NCBI GenBank assembly: GCA_938074325.1
Contig: CALJFZ010000012.1
Coordinates: forward strand, 1-56,631
Reading direction: 5' to 3'
DNA: 56,631 bases
Source of the DNA: an uncultured Flavobacteriales bacterium
GTDB taxonomy: Bacteria > Bacteroidota > Bacteroidia > Flavobacteriales_D > Sanyastnellaceae
The position numbers and the translations under genes are program-made. Shown one piece after another: positions 7,856 through 16,202 of the stretch; the first letter of the stretch is position 1; every line of letters starts with the position of its first letter. The notes under the pieces were generated by a model that was given only the letters and a program-made list of their open reading frames with translations, was not told where the DNA came from and did not search any database.

Positions 7856-9232
7856 ATGCTCAAATTCCACTTGCCTTTGTTTTGGATTGCACTCAGCGCT
7901 ATGGTGCTGGCTTCCGGCTGCTCAGGTTCAAAAGCGTACACCAAACGCGGCCTGAAAATGGAAGAGGTGGGCATGATGCCGCAGGCAGCGAGTTTCTACT
8001 ACACGGCAGTTCAGAAAAAACCGACCAACACGGATGCGCTGGCTGGTCTTCAACGTGCTGGCCAATGGGTCCTCAATGATCACCTGCGCCAATTCGATGA
8101 GGCGCGCATGTCCAACGACCGCGCCCGAGCAGTCGCGGCATTTGAAGCGGCTGAGGCCTACAACGCACGCGTTGCCAAATTGGGCATCCGACTGCTCTTC
8201 ATGGAATCTGCACGCCAAGCGTACGAACTCGTCAAAGACGCCCACATGGACGAGTTGTACCAAGCCGGTCTTACTGCATTGGAAACCGAGGACTTTGAGG
8301 AGGCGGTCACCCAATTTGAAGAAGTCGTGCGACTCGACCCAGAATACGAAGACGCCGCTCATTTGGCAGACGTCGCATTCTGCGAGCCCCGTTACCGAGA
8401 AGGCACATCCGCCATGGATCGATCGCATTGGCGGACTGCATTGAATGCACTCGAAGCAGTGATTAAGCGAGACGCTGAATTCAAAGACGCCAGCGAATTG
8501 AAAACGACGGTTTTGGAAAAGGGCCGTTTTGCCATTGCCTTGGTGGATTTTGAAAACGGATCGAACCGCGCGGGCATGGAAACCAAGTTGCGCTCCTTCG
8601 TTCAGCAATCCGTCGCGGAGAGTAACGACCCCTTCCTGCTGCTGGTCGACCGCGAGAACCAGGACCTCATCCTTCAAGAGCAGCAATTGGCATTGAGCGG
8701 GGTTTTGGATGGCAATACCACGGTGGAAGTTGGCGGCATGCTGGGTGCGAGGGCCATCCTCAAAGGCACGGTCGTTTCATGCGATGTTCGCACCTCAAGC
8801 TTGCAGAAGTTCGACCGACAAGGCTTTGAAAGCTACCGAGTAGAAAAGGTGAATGAGGAGGGAAAGAAGGTGTATGATACGCGGTACCGAAACGTGACGT
8901 ACCAAGAATACCGTCGCACACGCGCCGTTGACGTGACCATCCAAGTCCAGCTCATTTCCCTTGAGACCGGCAAAACCGAACTGTCCGAAATCTTGACCCG
9001 AAGTTCAAGGGACCAAGTCGAATACGTGCGCTACAGCGGCAATGCGCGTAACCTCTACCCTTCCAATGCGAGTGGCAACGTGAGCCGTGCCGGGCGTTCT
9101 GCGCTCGCGAAAAAGATGAAGGCCCGAACCGAATTGAATTCGGAATCCAGCATGGTCGATGCCTTGGTCGTTGACTGCTCCAATGGCATTCGGTCCTTGG
9201 TGGAGACGGAATTAAAACGACTCGTGCCATGA
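7856..9232 (+). CDS. TPR-containing lipoprotein with a CsgG-like domain
   Basis: 458 residues from the ATG at 7856. The signal peptide ends in a lipobox-like LASGC (Cys22). Residues about 30-220 are helical repeats of TPR type (for example EDFEEAVTQFEEVVRLDPEYEDA at 145-167). Residues about 224-400 resemble CsgG, the outer-membrane curli secretion pore: FAIALVDFENGS, VDRENQDLILQEQQLALSG (264-282), GARAILKGTVV, then a strand-rich stretch and DVTIQVQLISLETGKTE. Family knowledge: CsgG forms a lipidated ring pore. Here there are no csgA, csgB, csgE or csgF neighbours, so curli export is not implied. It overlaps the next lipoprotein gene by four bases (ATGA). Confidence 0.8.
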   Translation: MLKFHLPLFWIALSAMVLASGCSGSKAYTKRGLKMEEVGMMPQAASFYYTAVQKKPTNTDALAGLQRAGQWVLNDHLRQFDEARMSNDRARAVAAFEAAEAYNARVAKLGIRLLFMESARQAYELVKDAHMDELYQAGLTALETEDFEEAVTQFEEVVRLDPEYEDAAHLADVAFCEPRYREGTSAMDRSHWRTALNALEAVIKRDAEFKDASELKTTVLEKGRFAIALVDFENGSNRAGMETKLRSFVQQSVAESNDPFLLLVDRENQDLILQEQQLALSGVLDGNTTVEVGGMLGARAILKGTVVSCDVRTSSLQKFDRQGFESYRVEKVNEEGKKVYDTRYRNVTYQEYRRTRAVDVTIQVQLISLETGKTELSEILTRSSRDQVEYVRYSGNARNLYPSNASGNVSRAGRSALAKKMKARTELNSESSMVDALVVDCSNGIRSLVETELKRLVP

Positions 9233-10599
9233 AGATGCGCTCTGTCCCTGTTCCGTTGATTGCGTTGTTCGTTTGGAGTTTCGTTCTGAGCGGATGCGGC
9301 GGCGCTCAAAAGTGGGCCGAAGCGCCGGATTGGGTGGGTCAGCGCCCTTCCATCCCGGGCTATTACATCGGTGTATCCAGTGCAAACAAAATGCAGCACG
9401 GCGCCGACGCCTCATCCACTGCCAAGCAACGCGCATTGGCGGACATGGCGGGCCAAATCCGCGTCGTAATCGAAAGCACATCCATCTTGCACACCACCCA
9501 ATTCCAAGGAGTGGCCGGCCAAAACTTCTCCGAACGCATCACCAGCGCGAGCGCAGAAGATTTGGAAGGCTATGAGTTGATGGGCACGTACGAAAACGCA
9601 ACCGATGTGTGGGCATATTACCGATTGAGCAAGTCCACGTACGAACGCATTCGAAACGAGCGGAAATCAGCCACAATGGAAGTCGCCGGCGGGTATTGGA
9701 CCAGCGCGCAAAACGCGCGCACCGAAGGCCGTGTGGCTGCAGCCATCGACTTTTACATCCGCGCGCTCGAAACCATGGAGAACTATTGGGGCGAGCTCAA
9801 CGAGTGGCAGACGATGGGAAGAACCGTCGTGTTGGACCGGGCCTGCCTTGACGGAATCTCACAGGTTTTGGCTGGTTTGCAGTTGAATCCTTCAGAAACA
9901 GACTTGGCACTCTCTTTCGCAGATCGCTACCAAGGAACCTTGGCGTGCGATGTGACCTTCGAGGGACGGCCGGCTGCTCAGGTGCCCGTCTGGTCGCGCT
10001 TCAACCGTGGAACGCTGCCTAAAACAGCCGCGCTATCGACCAACAGCGCAGGGCGTTGCACATTCGAAATTGGCCAGTTCGAACCCGGCATCAAGTCCTC
10101 GGAATTGCGCCTGGAAATCCGAATGGACGACCTCTCTCCCCGGCTCAAAGAATCGCCCGTTCAACGGCTCATTCAGAGCCTTCCCACTCCGGTGGCAACG
10201 GTGCCCATCTCCATGCAAACCCCGACCGTATTCCTCCAAACCACGGAGCGCGTGAAGGGACAGCGTGCTGCCAATCCCGTCCTCAAAAACGCCATCGCTC
10301 AAGGCCTGAATGACCGGGGCATCCAGTGGGTAGATGACGCAAGCGAAGCAGATATGTTCCTGACCCTCGAGGCCGACACGCGCGAAGCAGGATCTGCATC
10401 TGGCTTCTTCACGGTGATGCTGAACGCATCGGCCATCTTAAAAAACACCGACGGCCAGCCGATTTTACAGCAAAACCTGTCCGAGGTAAAAGGGGTGCAA
10501 CTCAGCTGGGAAGCGGCCCACAGCGAGGCATACCGCAAAGCGCAAGTAGAAATCCAAGGTGCATTCTTGAAGAAATTAATCCAGGCTTTGTACCAATAA
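9229..10599 (+). CDS. LPP20-like lipoprotein with C-terminal strand-rich domain
   Basis: 456 residues. The signal peptide ends in the lipobox LSGC (Cys23). Residues about 30-145 look like an LPP20-type domain: APDWVGQRPSIPGYYIGVSSA, then AKQRALADMAGQIRVVIES and the final DVWAYYRLSKSTYERI. This fold also occurs in FlgP/FlgT-type outer-membrane ring proteins. A helical repeat region (150-200) and a strand-rich region (220-330, with PTPVATVPISMQTP) follow, and the C-terminal domain (340-456) has SEADMFLTLEADTRE and ends AFLKKLIQALYQ. The four-base overlap with the CsgG-like gene argues for one complex in the outer membrane. Function unknown. Confidence 0.75.
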   Translation: MKMRSVPVPLIALFVWSFVLSGCGGAQKWAEAPDWVGQRPSIPGYYIGVSSANKMQHGADASSTAKQRALADMAGQIRVVIESTSILHTTQFQGVAGQNFSERITSASAEDLEGYELMGTYENATDVWAYYRLSKSTYERIRNERKSATMEVAGGYWTSAQNARTEGRVAAAIDFYIRALETMENYWGELNEWQTMGRTVVLDRACLDGISQVLAGLQLNPSETDLALSFADRYQGTLACDVTFEGRPAAQVPVWSRFNRGTLPKTAALSTNSAGRCTFEIGQFEPGIKSSELRLEIRMDDLSPRLKESPVQRLIQSLPTPVATVPISMQTPTVFLQTTERVKGQRAANPVLKNAIAQGLNDRGIQWVDDASEADMFLTLEADTREAGSASGFFTVMLNASAILKNTDGQPILQQNLSEVKGVQLSWEAAHSEAYRKAQVEIQGAFLKKLIQALYQ

Positions 10600-10675
10600 C
10601 CGCAGAATTGCGCACCTTTAAAGTTGGCATGCTAATTGAAGTATGCAGCATATCGAACGAAGAAATACCAATCCC

Positions 10676-11257
10676 ATGAATATGAAACTCTCTTCCCTCA
10701 TGCTTTGCGCAGCCGCCGTTGGTTTCGCATTGACCGGTTGCAAAGGCAAAAAAGACACCGCTTCAACTCCCGTTTCACGCGGCGAAGTGCGCATCGTTGA
10801 ATATTGCTCTGGCCCCGAATACTTGACCAATGGCGATTACTTCCGTGCGTCAGCAACAGGTACCAGCCCACAGCGAGAAATCGCAAAGAAGATTGCCCGT
10901 CAAAACGCGGAGGCTACGTTGGCCCGTGCGGTAGAAGCGACCGTTGAAATCGTAGCTGAAAACCAAGCGACGCAATTGGGCTACGACACCAAGGAGGAGG
11001 CTACGAGTAAGTTCAATGAATTGTCTCGCACCATCGTCAACAAGAAGCTCACTGGTGCCATCACCATCTGCCAAGAGTTGACCATGACGGAAGACAAGAA
11101 GTACATCGCCTACCTGGCCATTGAATTGAGCGGCTCACAATTGGCGGATGCATACGTCGAAGGGTTGAAGCAAGAGGAGCGCATCCGTGCAGAATACAAC
11201 TACGACCAATTCAAGGAGACCTTCGAAGAAGTGATGTCGAATTACAAGAACCAGTGA
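10676..11257 (+). CDS. Short LPP20-like lipoprotein
   Basis: 193 residues from the ATG at 10676 (MNMKLSSLMLCAAAVGF); an ATG six bases later is possible. The lipobox is LTGC with Cys22. The body carries a pattern like the LPP20 domain of the gene before it: YFRASATGTSP, then IAKKIARQNAEATLARAVEA, an Ala-rich amphipathic helix, and KKYIAYLAIELSG near the end, then a charged helix. A 76-base spacer separates it from the second lipoprotein gene and a strong terminator follows at 11291. It is probably the third member of the same outer-membrane lipoprotein operon. Confidence 0.75.
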   Translation: MNMKLSSLMLCAAAVGFALTGCKGKKDTASTPVSRGEVRIVEYCSGPEYLTNGDYFRASATGTSPQREIAKKIARQNAEATLARAVEATVEIVAENQATQLGYDTKEEATSKFNELSRTIVNKKLTGAITICQELTMTEDKKYIAYLAIELSGSQLADAYVEGLKQEERIRAEYNYDQFKETFEEVMSNYKNQ

Positions 11258-11290
11258 TTCTCCTGCCAGACTCGAATCACTGAATTTTGA

Positions 11291-11325
11291 AGCCTCAGTA
11301 CCCCTCGGTGCTGGGGCTTTTTTCT
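11291..11325 (+). terminator. Rho-independent terminator of the lipoprotein trio
   Basis: A ten-pair stem, AGCCTCAGTA (11291-11300) with TGCTGGGGCT (11309-11318), two pairs being G-U, an eight-base loop, then TTTTTTC. The T-tract is on the plus strand. The stem overlaps the stop codon of the convergent amidotransferase gene. Confidence 0.85.
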
Positions 11326-11948
11326 TCCAACCAAATCGGTATGGCCGATCGATCGACTGGATGCACAGCGCGGTGCTTCGCTACCCCTTGCAGCCAATTG
11401 CGCAACATGGCTTTCCCGTCGGGGGTCAGGACCGATTCGGGATGAAATTGGACCGCCTCGAGCGGCAAGGTTTGGTGCGCCAACGCCATGGGCAAGCCGT
11501 CCGCGTTTCGCGCGGTAATGTGCAGGTTCGCCGGGAGCTCTGTGTCGTCGACCACCCAGCTGTGGTAGTGACCGACCTGGACCGGCGCCTCCAAGCCCGC
11601 AAACACCCCTTGGGAAGTGACTTGCGTAAGCTGTGTGGCCTGTCCGTGCAGAACCTCGTCGAGGTTACGGAGCGTACCCCCAAAATGCTGAGCGATGGCT
11701 TGCATGCCCAAGCACACCCCCAGGGTCGGCACGCGGTGAGCCGCGGCAATGGGGATGATGCGCATAAGCTGTCCGGCCTCATCCGGCACGCCCGGACCGG
11801 GCGACAACACCAGCCCATCGAATTGGACCACAGCATGCGGATTGATCACATCGTTTCGGACCACATCCACGCGTGCGCCTGCCGCCACCAAAATGTGCTC
11901 AATGTTCCATGTAAAGGAATCGTAATTGTCTACCAGCAGGATGCGCAT
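11295..11948 (-). CDS. Glutamine amidotransferase of the TrpG/PabA type
   Basis: 217 residues from the ATG at 11948 (MRILLVDNYDSFTWNI); the reading extends further upstream but the family starts here. It is a class I glutaminase with nucleophile Cys79 in GVCLGMQAIAQ and His169/Glu171 in VQFHPES. SPGPGVPDEAG (49-59) forms the oxyanion strand. It supplies ammonia to anthranilate synthase or aminodeoxychorismate synthase. The partner (trpE or pabB) is not in this window, so tryptophan versus folate cannot be decided, and one dual-use subunit is possible. A CACCTTTG element (11966-11973), one mismatch from the -7 consensus, lies 17 bases upstream. Confidence 0.92.
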   Translation of the reverse strand: MRILLVDNYDSFTWNIEHILVAAGARVDVVRNDVINPHAVVQFDGLVLSPGPGVPDEAGQLMRIIPIAAAHRVPTLGVCLGMQAIAQHFGGTLRNLDEVLHGQATQLTQVTSQGVFAGLEAPVQVGHYHSWVVDDTELPANLHITARNADGLPMALAHQTLPLEAVQFHPESVLTPDGKAMLRNWLQGVAKHRAVHPVDRSAIPIWLEEKSPSTEGY

Positions 11949-11986
11949 CTGCGAACTTTCGGATGCAAAGGTGGGAAATCCCTCCG

Positions 11987-11994
11987 TAGTTTCG
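11987..11994 (+). promoter_or_regulatory. -7-like element (TAGTTTCG) four bases before ridA
   Basis: TAnnTTCG variant with CACC between it and the ATG. If used as a -7 box, transcription would begin at or within a base or two of the start codon. Confidence 0.4.
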
Positions 11995-11998
11995 CACC

Positions 11999-12382
11999 AT
12001 GTCTGATCCGATTTCATCCCGCGATGCAGCAGCGCCTGTAGCTGCATACAGCCAAGCGGTCAACGCGGGCGATTTGGTTTTTGTCAGCGGACAGATTCCC
12101 ATGGACCCTGCCACAGGAACGCTTGTCTCTGACACCATCGAAGCCGCCACAGCACAAAGCCTGCGCAACGTGACCCGCATCTTGGAGGCGGCCGAACTCT
12201 CTTTGGAGCAAGTGGTCAAAGCCACGGTATTCCTCATCGATTCAGGCGACTACGCCGGCATGGATGCCACCTACCGGGAGGTCATGCCCGAGCCGTTCCC
12301 AGCCCGGGAAGCCGTGTTCGTCAAGGGCTTGCCCAAAGGCGCCCGCGTAGAAATTTCTGTCATTGCCCACCGAAACCGTTGA
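11999..12382 (+). CDS. ridA: RidA-family reactive enamine/imine deaminase
   Basis: 127 residues, normal for RidA. Signature residues include YSQAVNAGDLVFVSGQIPMDP, the central VVKATVFLIDSGDY, and the catalytic-type Arg in KGARVEISVIAHR near the C-terminus. RidA trimers hydrolyse 2-aminoacrylate and other enamines released by PLP enzymes in the cytoplasm. It is divergent from the amidotransferase gene, with 50 bases between starts, and is followed after three bases by a small membrane-protein gene. Confidence 0.95.
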   Translation: MSDPISSRDAAAPVAAYSQAVNAGDLVFVSGQIPMDPATGTLVSDTIEAATAQSLRNVTRILEAAELSLEQVVKATVFLIDSGDYAGMDATYREVMPEPFPAREAVFVKGLPKGARVEISVIAHRNR

Positions 12383-12385
12383 ACC

Positions 12386-12550
12386 ATGTTTTTCAAGAAA
12401 ATCCTCTACTACTTGAACCCTGCGAATTTGTTTCACCGTGATCCAGAAGCTGGAATGAGCTTGCGCATGATGCACGGCGTCAACAAGATCAGCTTCTTGA
12501 TGTTCCTCGTGTGCTTGGTGGTGATGCTGGTCCGTTGGTTCGGACGCTGA
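12386..12550 (+). CDS. 54-residue single-helix membrane protein
   Basis: Starts three bases after ridA: MFFKKILYYLNPANLF, a short polar stretch (HRDPEAGMSLRMMHGVNK), then one hydrophobic helix (about residues 33-50) ending VRWFGR. The motif LRMMHGVNKISF and the layout recall a small Bacteroidota family (DUF6728, from memory). The coding frame is clean and ends ten bases before the lptD stop. Likely an inner-membrane protein, function unknown. Confidence 0.7.
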   Translation: MFFKKILYYLNPANLFHRDPEAGMSLRMMHGVNKISFLMFLVCLVVMLVRWFGR

Positions 12551-12560
12551 GTGCTTCGCG

Positions 12561-15017
12561 TTAGTACAAGAACGGGAGGTCGCTGTCGCGGAATTCCAAC
12601 TTGAGGTCCTTGAGCATCGACGACTTGATGTTCAGCCGCACATAGATGCTTTTTCGGATCCCGATGGGCACCCAATTCACCGACAATTCCCAGCAGTGGA
12701 GGTCCCAGCGAATGTCGAGCTGGGTGGGAGTGAGTTCCCGGTTGATGAAGTCGTAGCCGCCGTTGACGTCCACCCGCCATTTATCGGCAATTTGAATGGA
12801 TCCGCGAATGCGAGCGGACTGATTGACGATGAGGGTGTCTGATTGGCTTGCAACTTGCCAATTTTTGCGCATGTCAAAGTTGTAATCCACGCGGCAATTC
12901 CAAGGGAACGACGTACCGTCACCGCCTTTGAAGTTGCTCCCAAACGCCATATTAGCGCGGGTCAGGCGCAAGGGCCCCTCTCCCGTTTCCCAGAGAAATT
13001 GATCGATGCGTTGACCCGTGGAATCCCGGGCATAAGCGCTGTGCGTCGCACCGAAGTTGACCCGCATCCGATTGAACAGATCGGTGTTGGCCCGCGTCGT
13101 AATGTCGCTGAGGCCCAACGAATCTGCAATCAAATTGTAGTTGGCCGAGGTCACTACGTTGTCAATGAGCCGGACTTTCTTCACTTCGCCCGTCTCCCGG
13201 TCCCGCACCTTCGCTTCGAGGTTCTGCGACACCCCCAAGTTGATGGCACCTGAGGCCCGAACGTCTTGTGGCGTAAATCGGTTGAGGCTGTAGGGGTTGT
13301 ACTCCCAGTATTCGTCGTTGAGCGACAGTTCCTGCGTGCGCTGACGCTCCGGAGTGTAGCTCATTCCCAACGTCGGGCTTATGACATGGCGCAACGCCTG
13401 CATCCGCTTGTCTTTGCCCCGTTCGAAGGTGCCGTAAAAACGAGTGGAAGCGTTCACCGACAGCCGCCAATCCCGCGTAGCGTCAAATCCCTGAAGGGTA
13501 TCCAACACCTGCACCACGCCCTCCTCCGTGTCGACCAAATCGCCCTCCAAGGATTGGAAGGCCCAGAACTCATTGTAATTGAACGACGGCGTGATGCTCA
13601 CAAATCCCAGGCGCATTTGGCTCGAAGCCGACGCCGTGTGCTTGAGGCCATTCCGAAAGGTCACTTCGTCCCAATTACCGGATGTGAAGACACTGTCGGG
13701 TGCCTGCATGGTCTGCTCAAACCGAGACGATCCTGTGATAGCAATTTCATCGAGCAAGCGGCTGTTCAATTGAGAGGTCCCAAGCAGTTTGGCCAAACTC
13801 GTCCGTTGGAGGTTGAACGTGAAAGCCGGCAGGGTCACGTCTACATTGCCCGTCTGCGAGTTTTGTGCGTGCCGGGCACTCAGGGCGATATTGAAAGGTT
13901 TTCCCGGGAAAGAACGCGACCACTGAATGCTGGACTGAAACGTGTTCGTCAAGTAGTCCTGTTGGGTACTGCTCAGGTTGGATTGAAAGTGGTTATTGGA
14001 ACCAAAATTCACACTGGTGTTGAAGCGGCTGTTCGGCCGGGCGCGGTTGTCCTGGTTGTGCGTCCACCGGACGAAAAACTGGTTCTGCTTGGTCAAGCTG
14101 GGCAAGCCCGTGAATCCGATGCGCTGCCGCTGGAAACTCACGTTGAAATTTCCGCTGGCCCAGTACCGGATTTTGTAGTTCGTGCTGTTGCGCAAGGCCC
14201 ACGAACCGCCGGTATAAATGTCCCCGGTGATGCGGGTATCGGCGTACTCACCCAAGGGCAGGTAATACCCCAAATCTTTGAGGAAAAAACCCAAATTCCC
14301 TCCGTCCCCGTATCCGGGCATCAACAAGCCGTGGCTGCGCTTTTCAGGCGGTGTTGGGAACCAACCAAATGGCAGCGCGAGCGGCGTAGGAATCTTCCTG
14401 AATTTCAAGTAAAAAGGCCCCGAAACGACCTTCTCGCCGGGAATCATCACGGCTCGCTTCAGGTGGAAATGGAAGTGGGGGTTTTCGGCGTCGCACGTGG
14501 TGAATTTGGCATTGGCCACGTGTATGCGCTCGTCGGCTTGGCGTTTGGCTACTTCTGCGTGAAAAACAGCTTCGCCTTGAACCGTGACCGCCTGCCGGCT
14601 CAATCCCCTTCGGCTCTTGAGATCGAAGCACAATTCATCTTGCTCGAACGATTGCCCACCCTGGGTCAAGACAGGACGACCGATCCAAGCGCCTGTGGAA
14701 TCGCGGCGCCCGTATGCACATGCCTGGTTCGTGGATTGCGAATAAACAATGCGATCGGCCTCCAAACGGATGTCGTCCAACGCCACGTAGGCCGAACCGA
14801 AGAGCTCAACTTCTGATTGAGTGACGTCCATGCGCGTGGAATCCGCTGCGTCCCACCGCACATCCATCTGCTGGGCATCGCGGGCGACCACGCTGTCCGG
14901 AACCGCCTCCTGGGCAAGGGCTCCACAGGGCAGGCTTATCCACAAAATAGCACGGAAAATCCCCTGCTGTAAGACGAAGCAGGCCTTGGACCACGTTTTA
15001 GATTTGAACTTACCCAT
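12561..15017 (-). CDS. lptD: LPS-assembly outer-membrane protein LptD (OstA-like)
   Basis: About 818 residues from the ATG at 15017 (MGKFKSKTWSK); the signal peptide ends near LPCGALAQ. The N-terminal OstA-type jellyroll (about 60-190) includes YVALDDIRLEADRIVYSQ. LptD-type strand motifs follow (FYLKFRKIPTPLALPFGWFP and GLLMPGYGDGG near 220-265), then a long alternating beta-barrel that ends in FRDSDLPFLY. LptD inserts lipopolysaccharide in the outer leaflet. Bacteroidota versions are divergent from E. coli. The start codon overlaps that of the divergent amidase (CATG at 15015-15018), and a TAGTTTTG element lies inside the amidase ORF. Confidence 0.88.
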   Translation of the reverse strand: MGKFKSKTWSKACFVLQQGIFRAILWISLPCGALAQEAVPDSVVARDAQQMDVRWDAADSTRMDVTQSEVELFGSAYVALDDIRLEADRIVYSQSTNQACAYGRRDSTGAWIGRPVLTQGGQSFEQDELCFDLKSRRGLSRQAVTVQGEAVFHAEVAKRQADERIHVANAKFTTCDAENPHFHFHLKRAVMIPGEKVVSGPFYLKFRKIPTPLALPFGWFPTPPEKRSHGLLMPGYGDGGNLGFFLKDLGYYLPLGEYADTRITGDIYTGGSWALRNSTNYKIRYWASGNFNVSFQRQRIGFTGLPSLTKQNQFFVRWTHNQDNRARPNSRFNTSVNFGSNNHFQSNLSSTQQDYLTNTFQSSIQWSRSFPGKPFNIALSARHAQNSQTGNVDVTLPAFTFNLQRTSLAKLLGTSQLNSRLLDEIAITGSSRFEQTMQAPDSVFTSGNWDEVTFRNGLKHTASASSQMRLGFVSITPSFNYNEFWAFQSLEGDLVDTEEGVVQVLDTLQGFDATRDWRLSVNASTRFYGTFERGKDKRMQALRHVISPTLGMSYTPERQRTQELSLNDEYWEYNPYSLNRFTPQDVRASGAINLGVSQNLEAKVRDRETGEVKKVRLIDNVVTSANYNLIADSLGLSDITTRANTDLFNRMRVNFGATHSAYARDSTGQRIDQFLWETGEGPLRLTRANMAFGSNFKGGDGTSFPWNCRVDYNFDMRKNWQVASQSDTLIVNQSARIRGSIQIADKWRVDVNGGYDFINRELTPTQLDIRWDLHCWELSVNWVPIGIRKSIYVRLNIKSSMLKDLKLEFRDSDLPFLY
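14999..15006 (+). promoter_or_regulatory. -7 element (TAGATTTG) for the amidase operon, inside lptD
   Basis: Exact TAnnTTTG match nine bases before the amidase ATG at 15016. It lies within the first codons of lptD on the other strand. Confidence 0.5.
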
Positions 15018-16197
15018 GAAACGGCTGTCAAAACTAACCAAACGGAGGGTGCTATGCGGCATGGCGGCCATCATTCTGCTGTCCGTGGCCTATACCCCTG
15101 TTGCACCGAGCATGGTCGTGGTAATCGACGCCGGACACGGCGGTTCCGACCCCGGAAATCTGGGCACCAAGCGGTACCGAACCACGGAAAAGGAGGTGAC
15201 ATTGGATGTGGCATTGCTGCTTCGGCGCTACATCCAAGAACGGTTCCCCGATGTGAAAATTGTCATGACGCGTGACCGGGATGAATACCCCTCCCTTCAG
15301 CGTCGAGTCGCCTTGGCCAACGACACACAGGCAGACCTGTTCATCAGCATTCACTGCGATGCATTCGACAACCCTCAAGCCCGCGGGTCGAGCACCTTCG
15401 TCATGGGCATGCACAAATCCGAAGAAAGCCTCCGTGTGGCCATGCGGGAAAACGCATCCATTTTCAAAGAGGAAGACTACGAGACCCGCTATGCCGGCTT
15501 CAACCCGGACGACCCCGACACCTACATTGCTCTGGCCCTGAAGCAGTCGGTCTACTTAAACCAAAGCCTTGAACTCGGCAGCCTCATCCAAAGCCAATTC
15601 TCCAACCGCGTTGGCAGAAAAGACCGCGGGGTCAAGCAGGCGGGTTACTACGTGATCAGCTTCACCAACATGCCGTCCGTACTCGTGGAATTGGGCTTTT
15701 TGACGAATCCTGAGGAGGAAGACTTTTTGAATTCGGAGAACGGAAAGGAATTGATGGCCAGTGCCCTCTTGCGGGCGTTCCGAACGTACAAGGAAAAGCA
15801 CCACCCCGGTCCACCCGCCATCGAGCCCAAGCCTAAGCCTGAGCTTGAACCCGCTCCGGCTCCAACTCCCCCAGCACAGCCCACGCCCGAAGCGACTGCT
15901 GAAGTGGATGAGGCAATCGAGTCGGAACCGCTGTCCTCGCCTACCTACCGCATCCAAATCCTGGCATCCCAAGACCCCTTATCCACAGACGATTCACGTC
16001 TTGCCGGTGTGGGACCGGTGGTTGAGTATATTCGTAACGGTCTTTACAAATACGCCGCAGGAGCATTTGACTCTTCGGTTGAAGCCAGTCTGCACAAATC
16101 CGAAATCCAACGGTTGGGATTTGAAGATGCGTTTGTCGTCAAATTCGAAGGCACAACGTGGGAAGAACAAGGCGTCAAACCCCTCGGCAAAAACTGA
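15016..16197 (+). CDS. N-acetylmuramoyl-L-alanine amidase with C-terminal SPOR-like region
   Basis: 393 residues. A basic n-region and hydrophobic segment (12-30) act as signal peptide or anchor. The Amidase_3 domain follows: zinc ligands His41 (DAGHGG), Glu60 (EKEV) and His113 (ISIHCDA), and catalytic-site Glu225 (VLVELGFLTN). It cleaves the amide between MurNAc and the stem peptide in the periplasm, during daughter-cell separation or wall remodelling. A Pro/Glu-rich linker (about 255-300) leads to a C-terminal domain (YRIQILAS to VVKFEG) that resembles a SPOR peptidoglycan-binding repeat. It starts a plus-strand operon whose first codons overlap the lptD start. Confidence 0.93.
   Translation: MKRLSKLTKRRVLCGMAAIILLSVAYTPVAPSMVVVIDAGHGGSDPGNLGTKRYRTTEKEVTLDVALLLRRYIQERFPDVKIVMTRDRDEYPSLQRRVALANDTQADLFISIHCDAFDNPQARGSSTFVMGMHKSEESLRVAMRENASIFKEEDYETRYAGFNPDDPDTYIALALKQSVYLNQSLELGSLIQSQFSNRVGRKDRGVKQAGYYVISFTNMPSVLVELGFLTNPEEEDFLNSENGKELMASALLRAFRTYKEKHHPGPPAIEPKPKPELEPAPAPTPPAQPTPEATAEVDEAIESEPLSSPTYRIQILASQDPLSTDDSRLAGVGPVVEYIRNGLYKYAAGAFDSSVEASLHKSEIQRLGFEDAFVVKFEGTTWEEQGVKPLGKN
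15029..15036 (-). promoter_or_regulatory. -7 element (TAGTTTTG) for lptD, inside the amidase gene
   Basis: Exact TAnnTTTG match on the minus strand, 11 bases before the lptD ATG. It lies within codons 5-7 of the amidase gene, so the two promoters face each other. Confidence 0.5.
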
Positions 16198-16202
16198 TTC
16201 AC

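Noticed and set aside
13266-14816. 516-codon plus-strand open frame
   Set aside because: Lies entirely antisense to lptD, lacks recognisable motifs and has a shadow-like composition; lptD has clear LptD signatures and a promoter.
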